This document shows, one piece after another, positions 9,955 to 20,844 of a stretch of 64,000 nt of DNA. This DNA comes from Plectosphaerella cucumerina (lineage: Eukaryota > Ascomycota > Sordariomycetes > Glomerellales > Plectosphaerellaceae). Under the pieces are notes generated by a model, which was not told the DNA's origin, searched no databases, and saw only the letters and a program-made list of their open reading frames with translations. Positions within the stretch are counted from its first letter, which is position 1. Every line of letters starts with the position of its first letter. The position numbers were made by a program, and so were the translations under genes. The stretch is from contig JAGPXD010000002.1 of the NCBI GenBank assembly GCA_020746995.1, forward strand, positions 1,178,001 to 1,242,000, given 5' to 3'.

Positions 9955-12037
9955 ATGGACCCCAACGGCAACCAGAATAACAACCGGCTGTATCTCAACT
10001 TCGGCAACGGCAACGACCGCCTGGCCCCCTCCAACGATCGTGCCAACTATCCCACCACGCCCTCCACTTTCCCCCAGCCCGTCTTCCCCCAGCATTCGGG
10101 CCAGCAGCCCGGCAACATGCAGCCCCCCCAACAGCAGCAGCAGCAACAGCAGCAGCAGAACTACGCGACCGGTTTCGCGCCCGCCGGCTACTTCATGCCC
10201 AACCAGTACCCCGCCGGCTACCCTTCCCAGCCCCAGGCCAACGACTTTGCCCAGTCCAACAACGCTTACCAGCCGCGATCCAACACCCCCGGTACTAACG
10301 ACCCGAACACTGGCCTCGCGCATCAGTTCTCCCACCAGAACCTGGGCGGCGCCGCCAGGGCCTCGCCGTACGGCGCCGCTAGAGGCCCGCCCTCCGCCCA
10401 GCGCCCTCGCACTGCCGGTGCCGCCGGCCAGCAGCCCGCCTACGGCAGCTACCAGGCCCCGCCGCTGCCATCTTCGAGCTCCGCGCCCCTCGAGGAGTTC
10501 GCCCGCGCCCCCGAGCGCAACCCCGACAAGTATGGCCCCAACGCCAACAACAACCAGGTCAAGTGCTCCAAGCTGGCCGCCGATTTCTTCAAGGACAGTG
10601 TTAGAAGAGCTCGCGAGAGGAACCAGAGGTCAGTAGCAGTTGCAGTCGCAGTAGGCCCCGCCCTGTTCTGTCTCCCAACTGACACGCCCTTTAAAGGCAG
10701 AGCGAGATGGAGGGCAAGCTGTCCGAGCCCAACCAGCCGGCCTCGAGGCGCGAACAGATCTGGTCGACCAACGGCCGCAAGGAGGGCCAGTACCTCCGCT
10801 TCCTGCGCACCAAGGACCGTCCCGAGAACTACAACACCATCAAGATCATCGGCAAGGGCGCTTTCGGCGAGGTAAAGCTGGTCCAGAAGAAGCAGGACGG
10901 CAAGGTGTACGCCATGAAGTCCCTGGTCAAGACCGAGATGTTCAAGAAGGACCAGCTCGCCCACGTCCGGTCTGAACGTGATATCCTTGCCGAGTCCGAC
11001 AGTCCCTGGGTCGTCAAGCTGTACACCACCTTCCAGGACTCCTACTTCCTCTACATGCTCATGGAGTTCTTGCCCGGTGGCGATCTGATGACCATGCTGA
11101 TCAAGTACGAGATCTTCTCCGAGGACATCACCCGCTTCTACATTGCCGAGATCGTGCTGGCCATCGAGGCCGTCCACAAGCTCGGTTTCATTCACCGAGA
11201 TATCAAGCCTGACAACATTCTCCTCGACCGCGGCGGCCACGTCAAGCTGACCGATTTCGGTCTCTCGACAGGCTTCCAGCGCCTGCACGATAACAACTAC
11301 TACCAGCAGCTCATGTCAGGCAAGACTAACCGGCCACGGGACCGCAGCTCCATCGCCATCGATCAGATCAACCTGACCGTGAGCAACCGCTCCCAGATCA
11401 ACGACTGGCGCCGCTCGAGGCGTCTTATGGCCTACTCTACCGTCGGTACCCCCGATTACATCGCCCCCGAGATCTTCACCGGCCAGGGCTACACATACGA
11501 CTGCGATTGGTGGTCGCTCGGCACCATCATGTTCGAGTGCCTGGTCGGCTGGCCCCCCTTCTGCGCTGAAGACAGCCACGACACGTACCGCAAGATCATC
11601 AACTGGCGTCAGACTCTGTACTTCCCCGACGACATTACTCTGGGGTCCGAGGCTGAGAACCTGATCCGGAGGTGAGTTGGCGCTTGATGGACGGATCTTG
11701 GAGCATCGCACTAACATATCCCAGCCTCATCTGTAACACGGAGAACCGCATGGGTCGGGGAGGCGCTCACGAGATCAAGGCTCACACCTTCTTCAGGGGC
11801 GTCGACTTTGACAGCCTGCGCCGCATCCGGGCGCCCTTCGAGCCCAGGCTCACATCCAACATCGACACGACCTACTTCCCCACGGACGAGATCGATCAGA
11901 CGGACAACGCCACGCTGCTCAAGGCGCAGGCCGCGCAGCAGAAGGTGCACGGCGTGCAGCCCGTCGAGGAGTCGCCCGAGATGAGCCTGCCCTTCATCGG
12001 CTACACGTTCAAGCGTTTCGACAACAACTTCCGGTAG
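9955..12037 (+). CDS. cot-1: NDR-family Ser/Thr kinase COT-1 (Orb6/Cbk1 orthologue)
   Basis: Three exons, 9955-10628, 10697-11671 and 11725-12037, give 653 residues. Acceptor AAAG ending at 10696 was chosen because it alone keeps frame and restores the RNQRQSEME segment. The N-terminus (1-200) is Gln/Pro/Asn-rich with a poly-Gln run. Residues about 205-240 ([20 protein letters not shown]) are the MOB-binding N-terminal regulatory region. The kinase domain follows: [10 protein letters not shown] loop, VYAMK lysine, [10 protein letters not shown] catalytic loop, LTDFGLS, the NDR-specific basic insert with [17 protein letters not shown], and APE. The C-terminus ends with the hydrophobic motif [10 protein letters not shown]. 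In Neurospora, COT-1 with MOB2 controls hyphal tip extension and branching (family knowledge). The long CT-rich leader suggests post-transcriptional control, as reported for cot-1. It converges on SF3A2. Confidence 0.97.
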
Positions 12038-12510
12038 ACGGGATGCCCAGACGGGCCTGCTTGTTTCTGCGTTTATAATGGCAGCCAAGGTACCGGATGT
12101 AGTCGTAGAAGGCAGCCCGGCGCCGTAGATTTTGCTTTTTGAGTGATCTTGCATGGCGGCATGGCAGTCGAGATTCGAGCAGACATGGAGCGAAAACAGG
12201 CGATCTGACATGATACGGGGGGACCTCGCCGGGAGAGGTAGATCAAGGACGGGAGGCTTTTTGATGTCCGCCGCGTCTGGATCTAGGTCGTAGGGTTAGG
12301 AGACAGAACAATGTGAACCACACCACGACGGCCAAGCAAGCAGACCCAGTCAATCGTGTCATGTCAGAAAGTGAGTATTGAGCTATGCCTAGCAACGCCA
12401 AACGCCGACCAGGTGATTCTATCCCCCAAGTCCCTCGCCTTGCTCCAAATGTACATGCGTCATCGCGTCCGCCCCCCTGGGTATCTCTGGCACTGACGCC
12501 GGTGGTCCAT
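12038..12510. other. Convergent 3' region between cot-1 and SF3A2
   Basis: The 3' UTRs of two convergent genes; nothing else seen. Confidence 0.6.
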
Positions 12511-13230
12511 CTACCTCCTAGAGCTCAGACCCGGCGCGGCGCCGTACCGCTCTTCACGCTCCGACATGAACATGACCTGAACCCAGAACTCCTTCGCGTC
12601 AGGGTCCCAGAAGCTGAACTGCTTGTCGTCGCGCTTGTCGAGCTCGCGCGCGGGGATCTTGAAACCGCATGTCTCGTACGGCTCCGCGGCCACAAGGAGG
12701 TACTGAAAATTCCTGTCTGGCTCCTCAATGCGCTGGGTGAAGGCATTCATGACCTGCCACTTAGGCTCGACGTCGGGAGCAATGTCGGGGAACTGGAGCT
12801 GGAAGAGGAGGCCTTGCTGGCGGGAGGAGGGGTCGCGGATCTTTGTGATCTTGTAGCCCGGGCGGCCGATCTTGACGAGGTTGCGGCGGGGGCCGGCGGC
12901 GGCGACGCCGAGGGGGAGGCCGGTGGCTGGGTCGATGCCGTCGCGGGCCTTGCCTTCTTTCTGTTCGCGGGCGGCGCGGCGGGCGAGGTTGGTCTGGTGC
13001 TTCTTGCCCTGGGTGTGGGCGAGGTAGGAGCCGTCGTTCTGGTGGACGGTGAGGCAGAGGCGGCACTCGAAGGAGCCGACGTGGTTCTTGAAGAAGTAGG
13101 GGTCCTTGTCGAGGTCGATTGTCTCGAGGGCGAGCTTGCGGAGACGCTCGCGGCGGTCGGCGTTTGTGGCGGAGTGGGAGGCGACGCCGCCGCCGCCGAA
13201 CTTGGAGCCGGCGCGGTTTTGGTAGTCCAT
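12511..13230 (-). CDS. prp11: Splicing factor 3A subunit 2 (SF3a66/Prp11)
   Basis: Single exon of 239 residues. It starts MDYQNRAGSKFGGGGVA, the highly conserved SF3A2 N-terminus, so ATG 13230 was chosen although the frame stays open upstream. A matrin-type C2H2 zinc finger lies at about residues 54-80: FECRLCLTVH then YLAHTQGKKHQ. After the Arg-rich NLARRAAREQKE helix comes the conserved GRPGYKITKIRDP block and the C-terminal domain with PRRNLVKIG, PKWQVMNAFTQR and FWDPDAKEFWVQVMF. SF3A2 is part of the U2 snRNP SF3a complex required for branch-site recognition (family knowledge). It lacks the proline-rich tail of the mammalian protein, as yeast Prp11 does. It is divergent from the PHD gene with a 472-bp shared promoter. 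Confidence 0.97.
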   Translation of the reverse strand: MDYQNRAGSKFGGGGVASHSATNADRRERLRKLALETIDLDKDPYFFKNHVGSFECRLCLTVHQNDGSYLAHTQGKKHQTNLARRAAREQKEGKARDGIDPATGLPLGVAAAGPRRNLVKIGRPGYKITKIRDPSSRQQGLLFQLQFPDIAPDVEPKWQVMNAFTQRIEEPDRNFQYLLVAAEPYETCGFKIPARELDKRDDKQFSFWDPDAKEFWVQVMFMSEREERYGAAPGLSSRR

Positions 13231-13702
13231 GGTGGTTGAGGTCTGGACGGGAGGGAGGTGTTTGGGGTTGGAGATGGTGTCGACACTGAGGTCTGCCTTG
13301 TCGCAAGAGGCTGGATGGAAGTTTGGACAGGACGCGATCCGGTGGGGCCTTATCGGTATCTCGGTCAACGTTCGGTGTACGGACGCACGGACCTTGAGCA
13401 TCACGTGAGAACGTGTTCTCAAGGTGATAGAGTGAATCTTAGGCCTGGCAACTCATCTGTTGCTTCCTGAATCAGGCCATTCACGGGGATGGACACGGCG
13501 ACGCCGGGCTTCCTTGTTTATTTCTAAATACACGGTTCCTTTTGTTTTCAGCGATAATTCTTACACTTCTTCTCCCGTCTCATCGACATCTGCCCCTGGG
13601 CAAAGGGGTATCGGTATCGGCCTCTCGCTTCCTCGTTTCACTGGGGCTGCTGCACGTCCCTTTCTCGTCTCACCTGCATCACGCCTCAAGCAACTCCCCA
13701 CG
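13231..13702. promoter_or_regulatory. Divergent promoter region, SF3A2 / PHD gene
   Basis: 472 bp between the start codons of two divergent genes. CT-rich on the PHD side. No specific element is assigned. Confidence 0.5.
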
Positions 13703-15230
13703 ATGGAGTTGCCCACCACGTTCCCCGGCATCAAGCCGGAGGAAGAAGATGTCGTCATGACACCTAATGTGGTCCAGCCACCAGTCCCACGAGTTTGGGA
13801 ACACACACCTTCGGGACCTCGTGCCCCGGGCGACACTGCCCCCGAAAGCACGACACCATACAAGCTGCAGTTCAGGCCGACGTCTATCGATCATGTCGCC
13901 ACTGATACGGGTCTCACGCCAATCCTACGTGACTTTGAGCCATTCGCCGAGTCTCCAAGGATGCGACCATCCTTCTCACCACCTCGCGAGTTGACCTACG
14001 GCCCCAACGGAGACCTCGGCCAGGACAAGATGCCCAAGACCGTCGAGATGCCTCCCCCAGCCTTGAACCCAGCGACGAAGAGAAAGAGAGAAGACCTCTC
14101 AGATGGCCAGGCTGAACCCCTGGAACGCGTGGTGCCCACTCCCATCGCGACCCCTGTGGCCAGAGACTTCCCCATCATCGAGAAGCCCGTGGTGCGCAAG
14201 AAGAAGAGCTGCGCCGACGCTATCCTCGTCTGCGAACAGTGCCACACAACATCAAACGTCAGCCACAACCCGATGATGGTGTGCAAGGGCTGCTTCGAGG
14301 CTCAGCACAAGCTTTGCGTGTATCCTACCCAGGAGCCGAGGGACTACCTCTGCTACCTCTGCCGGAAGGAAAAGGAGGACCTGGCGAACTACAATCGCCT
14401 CATGGCCGAGCAGCAGGCGGAGAAGCAGCTTTCTCGAGTGTACTACAGCGTCGAGAATCAGAGACGCCGCAACATGGTCGGATTTGCGCCGTTCAACAAG
14501 CCACAACATGTTGGCTTCTTTGCGGGAGACTCAACGCACGAGGAGGTAAGTTGTCTTGCCAGCTATCTCGGAGCTTTTACTGACTGGGTTGCTTTAGAGG
14601 GCTGAGTACTTTTCTCAGTTCAAGGTGAATGAGATGGTTAATCTTTTGCTCTTCAGCGAGGAGCATGTTGAGGGCGGCGTGCTGGCCAACCTGCTGGCAT
14701 CCGTCGCTAATAAGCACCCCGAACTTCCCATCTTCAACCGCCCCGACTGGGCTAATGTGAGTTGGGCTCTGATGTCCATCGAAAACCCGCTGACCCTCAT
14801 CCAGGATCTCCGTACTGTCGAGGAGCAAACTCAAGAGGCGTCAGCCGTGCCCACGGGCGCCAAAGCCCAGGCCACGACGTCCCTCAGGAAGCCCAAGAAC
14901 AAGAGGCACCGCATCTCCGCCATAAGGAAGGTGCAGGACGGAGTCGCCACCATCGTCGAGCCCCTCATCTACGACACGGACGTGCACACTCTCCCTAGCC
15001 AGTGGCCGCGCACTGGAGAGGGCTTGTACGCACAGCTGAAGCGGGAGAGGGACGACATGATCCTATTCGACGACAAGGACGAGGAGGCGTTCAGCCACTT
15101 CAAGGGGCCCGTCGACTCGGGACCGCGTTTGCGTCCAACCTTTAACGCCGACACAAAGCTGGAGGTCGGTGATGACTCGGAACCGATCACTCCGGTTGAT
15201 GTCATAGCCGTCGAGCAGTGGAACGCTTGA
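13703..15230 (+). CDS. PHD-finger nuclear protein
   Basis: Two exons, 13703-14545 and 14598-15230, give 491 residues. The intron has donor GTAAGT, branch CTGAC and acceptor TTTAG, all in phase 0. Residues about 176-222 form a C4HC3 PHD finger: CEQC, then CKGC, HKLC and CYLC in the right order. A preceding basic stretch (ATKRKRE and VVRKKKSC) looks like a nuclear localisation signal. The rest is acidic or low complexity, with a helix-rich segment after the finger (NRLMAEQQAEKQLSRVYYSVENQRRR) and a predicted globular part EYFSQFKVNEMVNLLLFSEE. PHD fingers usually read histone H3 tails (family knowledge). No catalytic domain is visible, so it is more likely a subunit of a chromatin complex. I do not recognise the orthologue. 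Confidence 0.85.
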
Positions 15231-15720
15231 AAGGACGCACTTTGTGTCGGATTCTTGCTCGGAATACACATGGCTCAGCCGCAGTACGAGCGGTATACCT
15301 GGTCCATGACGGACAGAACACCACGTCGAGACGCGCACCGCGTGGCGATGCTTTTGATCGTCAGACATCCGCGAGGGACCAGTCGCATCGCAGGAGCAGC
15401 AGCTCGCGTTCTCGGCCTCCAATGATCCCCGAGGGAGACCGGGACACCCTGACACCGGTTGTGTGAGGACTTCGGATGACAGCAAACCGACGACCACAGC
15501 GGAGCGGAGCGGTCGCTGCTGGTGGAGCAGCGTCGGTCCCGAACCACAGCACATCCCTCCCGCTTTTCCCTGCTTCACATCACTGATACCCGCCCCCCTT
15601 AGCTTAGCATAGTCGCAGTGTCAATAGCACCACACCTGCGAGAATTCACCAGTGCCGCGCTTGTAAGAATTTAACGTGAATTACTAATACCACTGCCATT
15701 ACGTGTATCTGCCCGTCCGA
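15231..15720. other. Convergent 3' region
   Basis: 3' sequences of the PHD gene and the membrane-protein gene. If the membrane protein ends in its alternative frame (stop near 15671), about 50 bases of this stretch are coding. Confidence 0.5.
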
Positions 15721-16562
15721 TCATCTCGGTCCTGGCCGCGCGGCGCTCGACGTAGACACCAGTGTCGTGCTCGTCGCGGCCGTCTTGAGCGGCCAGCTGC
15801 GCATGTCGGCGACAGATGGCTCTTGTGCCCTCCTCTCCGTGTGCCCGTGATGCCTGCTCCTCCGCGGCGCTCTGCTTGAACGGAATTGCCACTGTGCCGT
15901 CTCGCCAAGCAGTGTGTGGCGCCAGACGACGGCGCGAGTAAACTCCGCGACGCCGAGGACGAAGACGACGCCTGAAACGAAGCCGTTGGCTGCGTGGGGC
16001 GGCATGCCCCAGAGGCGGTAGGATGAGGGCTCGAAGACGCGCGGGCCGGGGACCTGGGCGACCCAGGCGAGGAAGATGGCGACGAAGCTGAAGGCGAGGA
16101 TTAAGCGGACAACGAGGGTCCAGGGGTTTGGGGCCGAGTGTGGGCGGAACATGGAGAGGAGGGAGAGGAAGATGGAGAGAGTGAGGAGAGTCATGGCTGC
16201 CATTGCCGTGGAGCTGGGAAACTAAATCAGCCTCTAGATCATGGCAGTGATGGAACAACATACCCTGCTCGTGTGCCGGCGGCGCTGGGGACTTGGTAGA
16301 GGAATGTCCCCAGGGCGGCGATGAGAATAGCGCAGACATGGACCTGAACTGCGTCGGAAAGAAGCTGGACCCAGGAGGAGAAGGTCGAGCGATCGCTGCT
16401 GCGGCGTCTTTGGTGCGTCGACGCGGGAGGAGACGAAGGGACATGTCGAGTCGTTGGCGGACCAGGGAGGGAAGTCGTTCGTTGGCCCGGGACAGCGACT
16501 TTGTGCTGCCGCTTTGGGGGAGCCAGCTCCAGCGGCGGCGGGCGGTGGATGCGGTCTTTCAT
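15721..16562 (-). CDS. Four-helix integral membrane protein, function unknown
   Basis: Two exons, 16562-16264 and 16213-15721, give 263 residues. The donor is GTATGT, branch GCTGAT and acceptor CCCAG, with matching phase. A basic, Pro/Arg-rich cytosolic N-terminus of about 65 residues is followed by four hydrophobic helices: VHVCAILIAALGTFLYQV, MTLLTLSIFLSLLSMF, WTLVVRLILAFSFVAIFLAWV and GFVSGVVFVLGVAEFTRAVV. The loop RVFEPSSYRLWGMPPHAANG between helices 3 and 4 looks conserved. The start ATG has a good CACC context. The C-terminal 65 residues in this frame are very basic. The alternative frame (stop near 15671) reads as a more normal acidic/basic tail (AIPFKQSAAEEQASRAHGEE), so a frameshift or sequencing indel near 15880-15900 is possible. 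No family is recognised. Confidence 0.7.
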
Positions 16563-18329
16563 GGTGGTGATGGGAGGAGAGGTATGAAAAAGAGCGTGGG
16601 AAGCGTGCGGGAGGGCGTAATATGTCGTCGTTTGTCTCTCTTTCGTGATCGTTTCGGAGCGTCGCCTCGTCTTTCCCCGGGCCGTCTTCCAGCCAGCTCC
16701 GTCGAGGAAAGGGGAGGCGTTTCCAGGCTGCAGCTGGACTTGCAGGGTTTGTTTTGTTTGCGTTTTGGCAAGTGAGGAGAGCTTAGTCCCGTGATGCGTC
16801 GGGTGTGTGTGTCGTGTTTATTGGCGACGAGGCGACTGAAGACCTGGCCGGCAGGGAAATCTCCGTGGGTGCAGCAGTAGCAGCAGCGACGCGATGCTAC
16901 CACTTCGGACTGAAGCCAGCCTGCCTGCCCGGACGTGAGATGAGATGGGATCGCCGGACCTGCGCGTGCTTGTCCTCTTCAGGCCTGGGGGGGAAGGGAA
17001 GGAGGGTTGAAGATGAAGGTCGCGCCACGACGAGATGGTCGTTCGGAACGACGACGCCGCCTCGTCGCCCCCCGTCGTGGGATGATGTCGGACCTGGGTG
17101 CTCGAGGAACCGAAGAACCCAGCCCGCAACCCCGTCGACGATGCGACTCTGCAGTCTGACCCTTGAGGGGCCGGTCTTGGCCTTGGCCCTGGCCCGCCGT
17201 GCTGCGACCTTGCGGCTGGAAATATGCGTGAGGCACTGAGTGGCAGAGTGGTAAAAGGGCCCCGGTCGGTCTTGAGACGGTCAGGGCGTTGGGGGATTAG
17301 TGGGAACGCTCGCTCCCGGCAGGGGTTCGCGGCGAGAGGTCATGCGGCAGCAGCATGCTGTGCGGCCTTTGCATCGTGGCGCGCAGGGATCGTGAGCAAT
17401 CATCTGCGTGTTGCTGTTCCAATTTCAAGGAACTGACTCGAGGCCAGGCTGGAGGACCGGAACCATTTGCCAGTAGTCATAACAGATGGCCCTGGAGGTG
17501 GTGATAAAAGAAGCCCGCTATGAGGCCCGAGCTACGATGGCGCGCCGTTGCAATGGCGGACGGGACCACTGGATCGAGAAACCTGCTGCGCGATGTTTCG
17601 AGTCGACGACTGACCATCGAGTTGAACGGCTCCCGTGTCGTCCACCGACTTGCTTGCCTTGTTGCCATGCCTTCGTCTCGTCCCATGTCCAGGCATTTCC
17701 AGCCCCAAACATCAGACGGGCAGATAGCCCCCCCTGGCGTCGACGTGATCGTCAACCTGTTACACAGCCGAAAGCCCCCCCATCCTACCCCTGGCTGGTC
17801 TTCCCAGTGGGGAGAGCCCCTGGCCCCTGTCGCGCAACCCCGTCCTCATCTCTCGCATTCTGCCGAGACGCACCCTTCTCCCGATATTACTTTCTCCCCC
17901 ACGGATGAAGAAGAAACTATCATGTACGATACGCTGACCCGCGATCCGGACCATGGTTCAGCCCGCCCCGCGGCGAAACTTGGCTCAGACTTGCCTTTAC
18001 ATCGTCATGGCCCGGAAACACGAACCCCCTCCCCGTTCTCCCGCGCAGCACGAGGGGTTACTGCATGGAAGCAGAAACGACGCAACTGCCGGTATGGAAA
18101 GAACTTTATGGGGGGCTGTGGTAAACCATGGGCTCGGAAGTATCTGATGTATCATCATGGCCGCTCGCCGGGGTGGGATGCTGTGTCTGCTGCCTTTCAT
18201 CCAGCGCCTTGCCTCCACGCACTTGCGGGCATATGCGCCTGTTTTTTTTCCTCCTGTCACCAGCGGCAACCCCCATCTCTCGACGCCATCGTCCCGCTTC
18301 CCCTGCCCCTAATCGGCCTGTCCTCCGGA
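16563..18329. other. Intergenic region, no supported gene
   Basis: 1.8 kb upstream of the membrane-protein gene and downstream of the ASNSD1-like gene. A plus-strand frame at 17520-18485 is open for 321 codons, but it is antisense to the last exon of the neighbouring gene and has no family features. Confidence 0.5.
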
Positions 18330-20228
18330 TTAAGGAGCGACCAGGGTCGTGCCCTTGGTCCGCCCGCTCTCCATCTTTGCAGTCCTCGCGCCGAACTGGA
18401 TCTGAGAGTCCGTGACCGCCTTGTCAGCGCAAAGGTCCCGTGGCAGCGGTGCCCACATCAGACGAACAGACATCGGATGGCCTGATGTTGTCACGGCGAC
18501 AGCGGGGACGTGACAGAGTGCAAGGTCGGGAACTTACCGCTCGCTTCTTCTCGTGCGCGACAGAGGCCAGGCCGAGCTGCTCCGCCACGAGCCTGAGCAC
18601 TCTCTTGCCGGGCTCGGGGAGAGACGAGGTGCCGGGGTGGCCAAAGTCGCACTTTTCCCAGACGGGTGTCTCGATGGCCCAGCGCACGAAGTCTTCGTCG
18701 AGGAAGGGGAACCGCACCTCGCGGCCCCAGTGTGCCATGGCGCGGTCGTCGCGGCCGAGGTTGCGCTTGCCTAGCCGGCCGACGTCGAGCTTGAGTTCGG
18801 CGGCCAGCGCTCGGTAGCCGTCGCGCTCAAAGGCGACCTGATGGCGGGAGTAGCCGCCGAAAAGCTCATCTGCGCCGAGGCCTGACAAGAGGACGCGCGC
18901 CGGCGTCGTGTAAGGCGCGGGGTCGTCATCTGGGTGCCCATAGGCCGCGCCTGTCCCGCGGGCGGCAAAGTAAAGGGCGTAGGCTATTGACAGGTCCATC
19001 TCGGTGTTGTGCGGGTGCATCAGAGAGATCACTTGACTCCTGTGGGCTTGCGTCTCGGTGTAGGGGACGTCGACCTGGGCATGTCAGTAGAGGAGGGGAG
19101 AGGGGACTGGTAAGAGATCACTCACTGCGACGAACCTCCACCGACGAGATGGACATGACGCTGCCAGCTCGGCGAAGGACCTTCGCCCGGTCACCCTGTC
19201 GGGGCAGGCCTCGTAGATGGTCTCGACGGCATCGCTCTTGCGGTGCATCGCCACGCGGGGGTTCTCAAATGCCACATTGAGGAGGTCGATGGCCTGGTCT
19301 GGCGGGACGAGGTCACTCGCGAGCCTGGCGAGAACAGTGCAATCGAGGCCTCCAGAGAAAAGAACGGCCACCCTCGCGTCTGCCGCGTTGGAAGTGGGCG
19401 GGGGAATGTCCAGGACACGCGGTGTCAACGAGCTGACGAGCTGGTCGCGGAGCTGCATGACAGAGGGAGAGGAAGAAACAAGTGCAGCAACGGCATCACC
19501 GGTTTCAGGACAAGCCTCGTTGAGACGGCCAATGTTGAGGACCTGGACAAGTAAGTAGCAGGAAATCCCTTGAAAAAAGCAGTGTCACCACTCACATGGT
19601 CCTCGGGCTCCTCGCCGTCCACGCCCCAGGACCGCCGGGCTACCGGGGGAGGCGTGGATGCATGCCACGTCCGCAGATCGAGCACGTAGATGCCGTCGGC
19701 CTCGACCTCGGACCAGCCGCTGATATCCGCGGCATCTGCGACGCTCGAGAGGGTGAGGCCGCCGGCGCCATCGTGGGTCTGCAGGAGCGATCGTCGGCCC
19801 AGCCTGTCTCGGGCAAAGTACAGGCGCAAGGTGGGCGCGTCCAGGTAGACAAAGGCGAAGGGGCCGCGGATGCCCCTGAGCACGTGGAGCACTGCCGTCT
19901 CGTCTGAGGCGGCTGCGAGCCTGGCGAATATGGCTTCCCCATCGTTGTCATCCACTGGCCGGCCGTCGATCTTCCAGGCCTCGCCATTCCAGCAGAGTAC
20001 TGCGCCTTCGGCCGCGGCACGGAAGGGCTGAGGCGTGACGTGATCCCCGCGGAGGGACAGGACGGTGGAGGTGAAGGCGATGGAGATGATGGAGCCGTCG
20101 TCAGCTGTGATGGTGGCGTGCTCGCGGCCGAGATGGTCGGGCCCGCGGTTGGCGAGACACGTCTCCAGTTCCTGGCTCAGGGAGGGTGTGGCGCCATTGC
20201 GGGAGATGGCAACGTGGATGCCGCACAT
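18330..20228 (-). CDS. Asparagine-synthetase-like protein (ASNSD1 family)
   Basis: Four exons, 20228-19596, 19542-19126, 19074-18538 and 18401-18330, give 552 residues. All four joins are in phase 0 with good GT-AG signals. It starts MCGIHVAIS, so the N-terminal nucleophile Cys2 of a class II glutamine amidotransferase is present, followed by NRGPDHLG. The second half is the asparagine-synthase ATP-pyrophosphatase domain: VLFSGGLDCTVLAR PP-loop, then LLSGLGADELFGGYSRH, and WGREVRFPFLDEDFV. The 72-nt last exon supplies the conserved ending IQFGARTAKMESGRTKGTTL. This layout is that of the ASNSD1/yeast YML096W group rather than true asparagine synthetase. The reaction is presumed glutamine-dependent amidation, but the physiological substrate is not established. 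It is transcribed away from tRNA-Glu. Confidence 0.93.
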
Positions 20229-20535
20229 TTGTCAGTTGAAGAGGGCCGTGAGGCTGAGGAAGTGATATAAGGAGTGATATGGGCGGCGGTAAGGTGTCTG
20301 TCACCTTGGTGCGACGCGTTTGCGACGGGATGTTGAAGTGCAGGCAATGGCAAGGCAGGTTAAAAATGGCCGGGAGTGGAGGGGAGAAATTGGGAGGACA
20401 CTCTTTCCCAGCTGGGAACAGCTGGCTGACGAACCGCGCGAGCATCAGGGCAGGGGACACACCCAGAAAAAAAGAAGATGTGAGACCTAAACTCAGCGAC
20501 AACTTCACATCATACAAAACACAGAGAAATCCAGC
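20229..20535. promoter_or_regulatory. Upstream region of the ASNSD1-like gene
   Basis: About 0.3 kb between the start codon and the tRNA-Glu terminator. No specific element assigned. Confidence 0.4.
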
Positions 20536-20539
20536 AAAA
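20536..20539 (-). terminator. Pol III terminator of tRNA-Glu
   Basis: Run of four T on the minus strand, starting 7 nt past the tRNA 3' end; minimal but acceptable for fungal Pol III. Confidence 0.55.
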
Positions 20540-20545
20540 GGATAC

Positions 20546-20634
20546 TTCCGGAACGGGGAATTGAACCCCGAGCCTGTCGGCGCCATCAAGCGAGTGTTGA
20601 GAGCGACAAATGTTGACCATTACACCATTCCGGA
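20546..20634 (-). tRNA. tRNA-Glu(CTC) with a 17-nt intron
   Basis: The acceptor stem TCCGGAA pairs perfectly with TTCCGGA and the discriminator is A. The D arm is GTGTAATGGTCAACAT, the anticodon stem TGTCG/CGACA with anticodon CTC, and the T arm CGGGG/TTCAATT/CCCCG. A 17-nt intron (20597-20581) is at the canonical site one base 3' of the anticodon and contains TTGA, which can pair with the loop TCAA. The mature length is 72 nt. It decodes GAG, a frequent codon in this GC-rich genome. Confidence 0.95.
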
Positions 20635-20844
20635 TGTTTGAATGATAAAAAATGACTCGGTGAGTGGGGTCATCAAGCTTCGCTGTCTGCTTCTCCACTG
20701 TGGGTGGTGATGGTGGCACGCGACGGGAGGCGGCGTCACCAGTGGAGCACTGTGAGCTGGCACGTCAGAAACATATGTCATTTTACACCATCAGAGCCAC
20801 AGGCTAGCAATTCTTCCGTGTATTCACAGGCATACAGAAAAGAT

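Noticed and set aside
17228..17340. tRNA-like text (GTGGCAGAGTGGTAAAAGG and a GGGGTTCGCGG B-box-like motif)
   Set aside because: No acceptor stem and no paired anticodon stem could be formed, so it is at most a relic or chance match.
17520..18485. Plus-strand open frame of 321 codons
   Set aside because: Overlaps the last exon of the ASNSD1-like gene on the other strand and has no recognisable features; a chance open frame in GC-rich DNA is sufficient.
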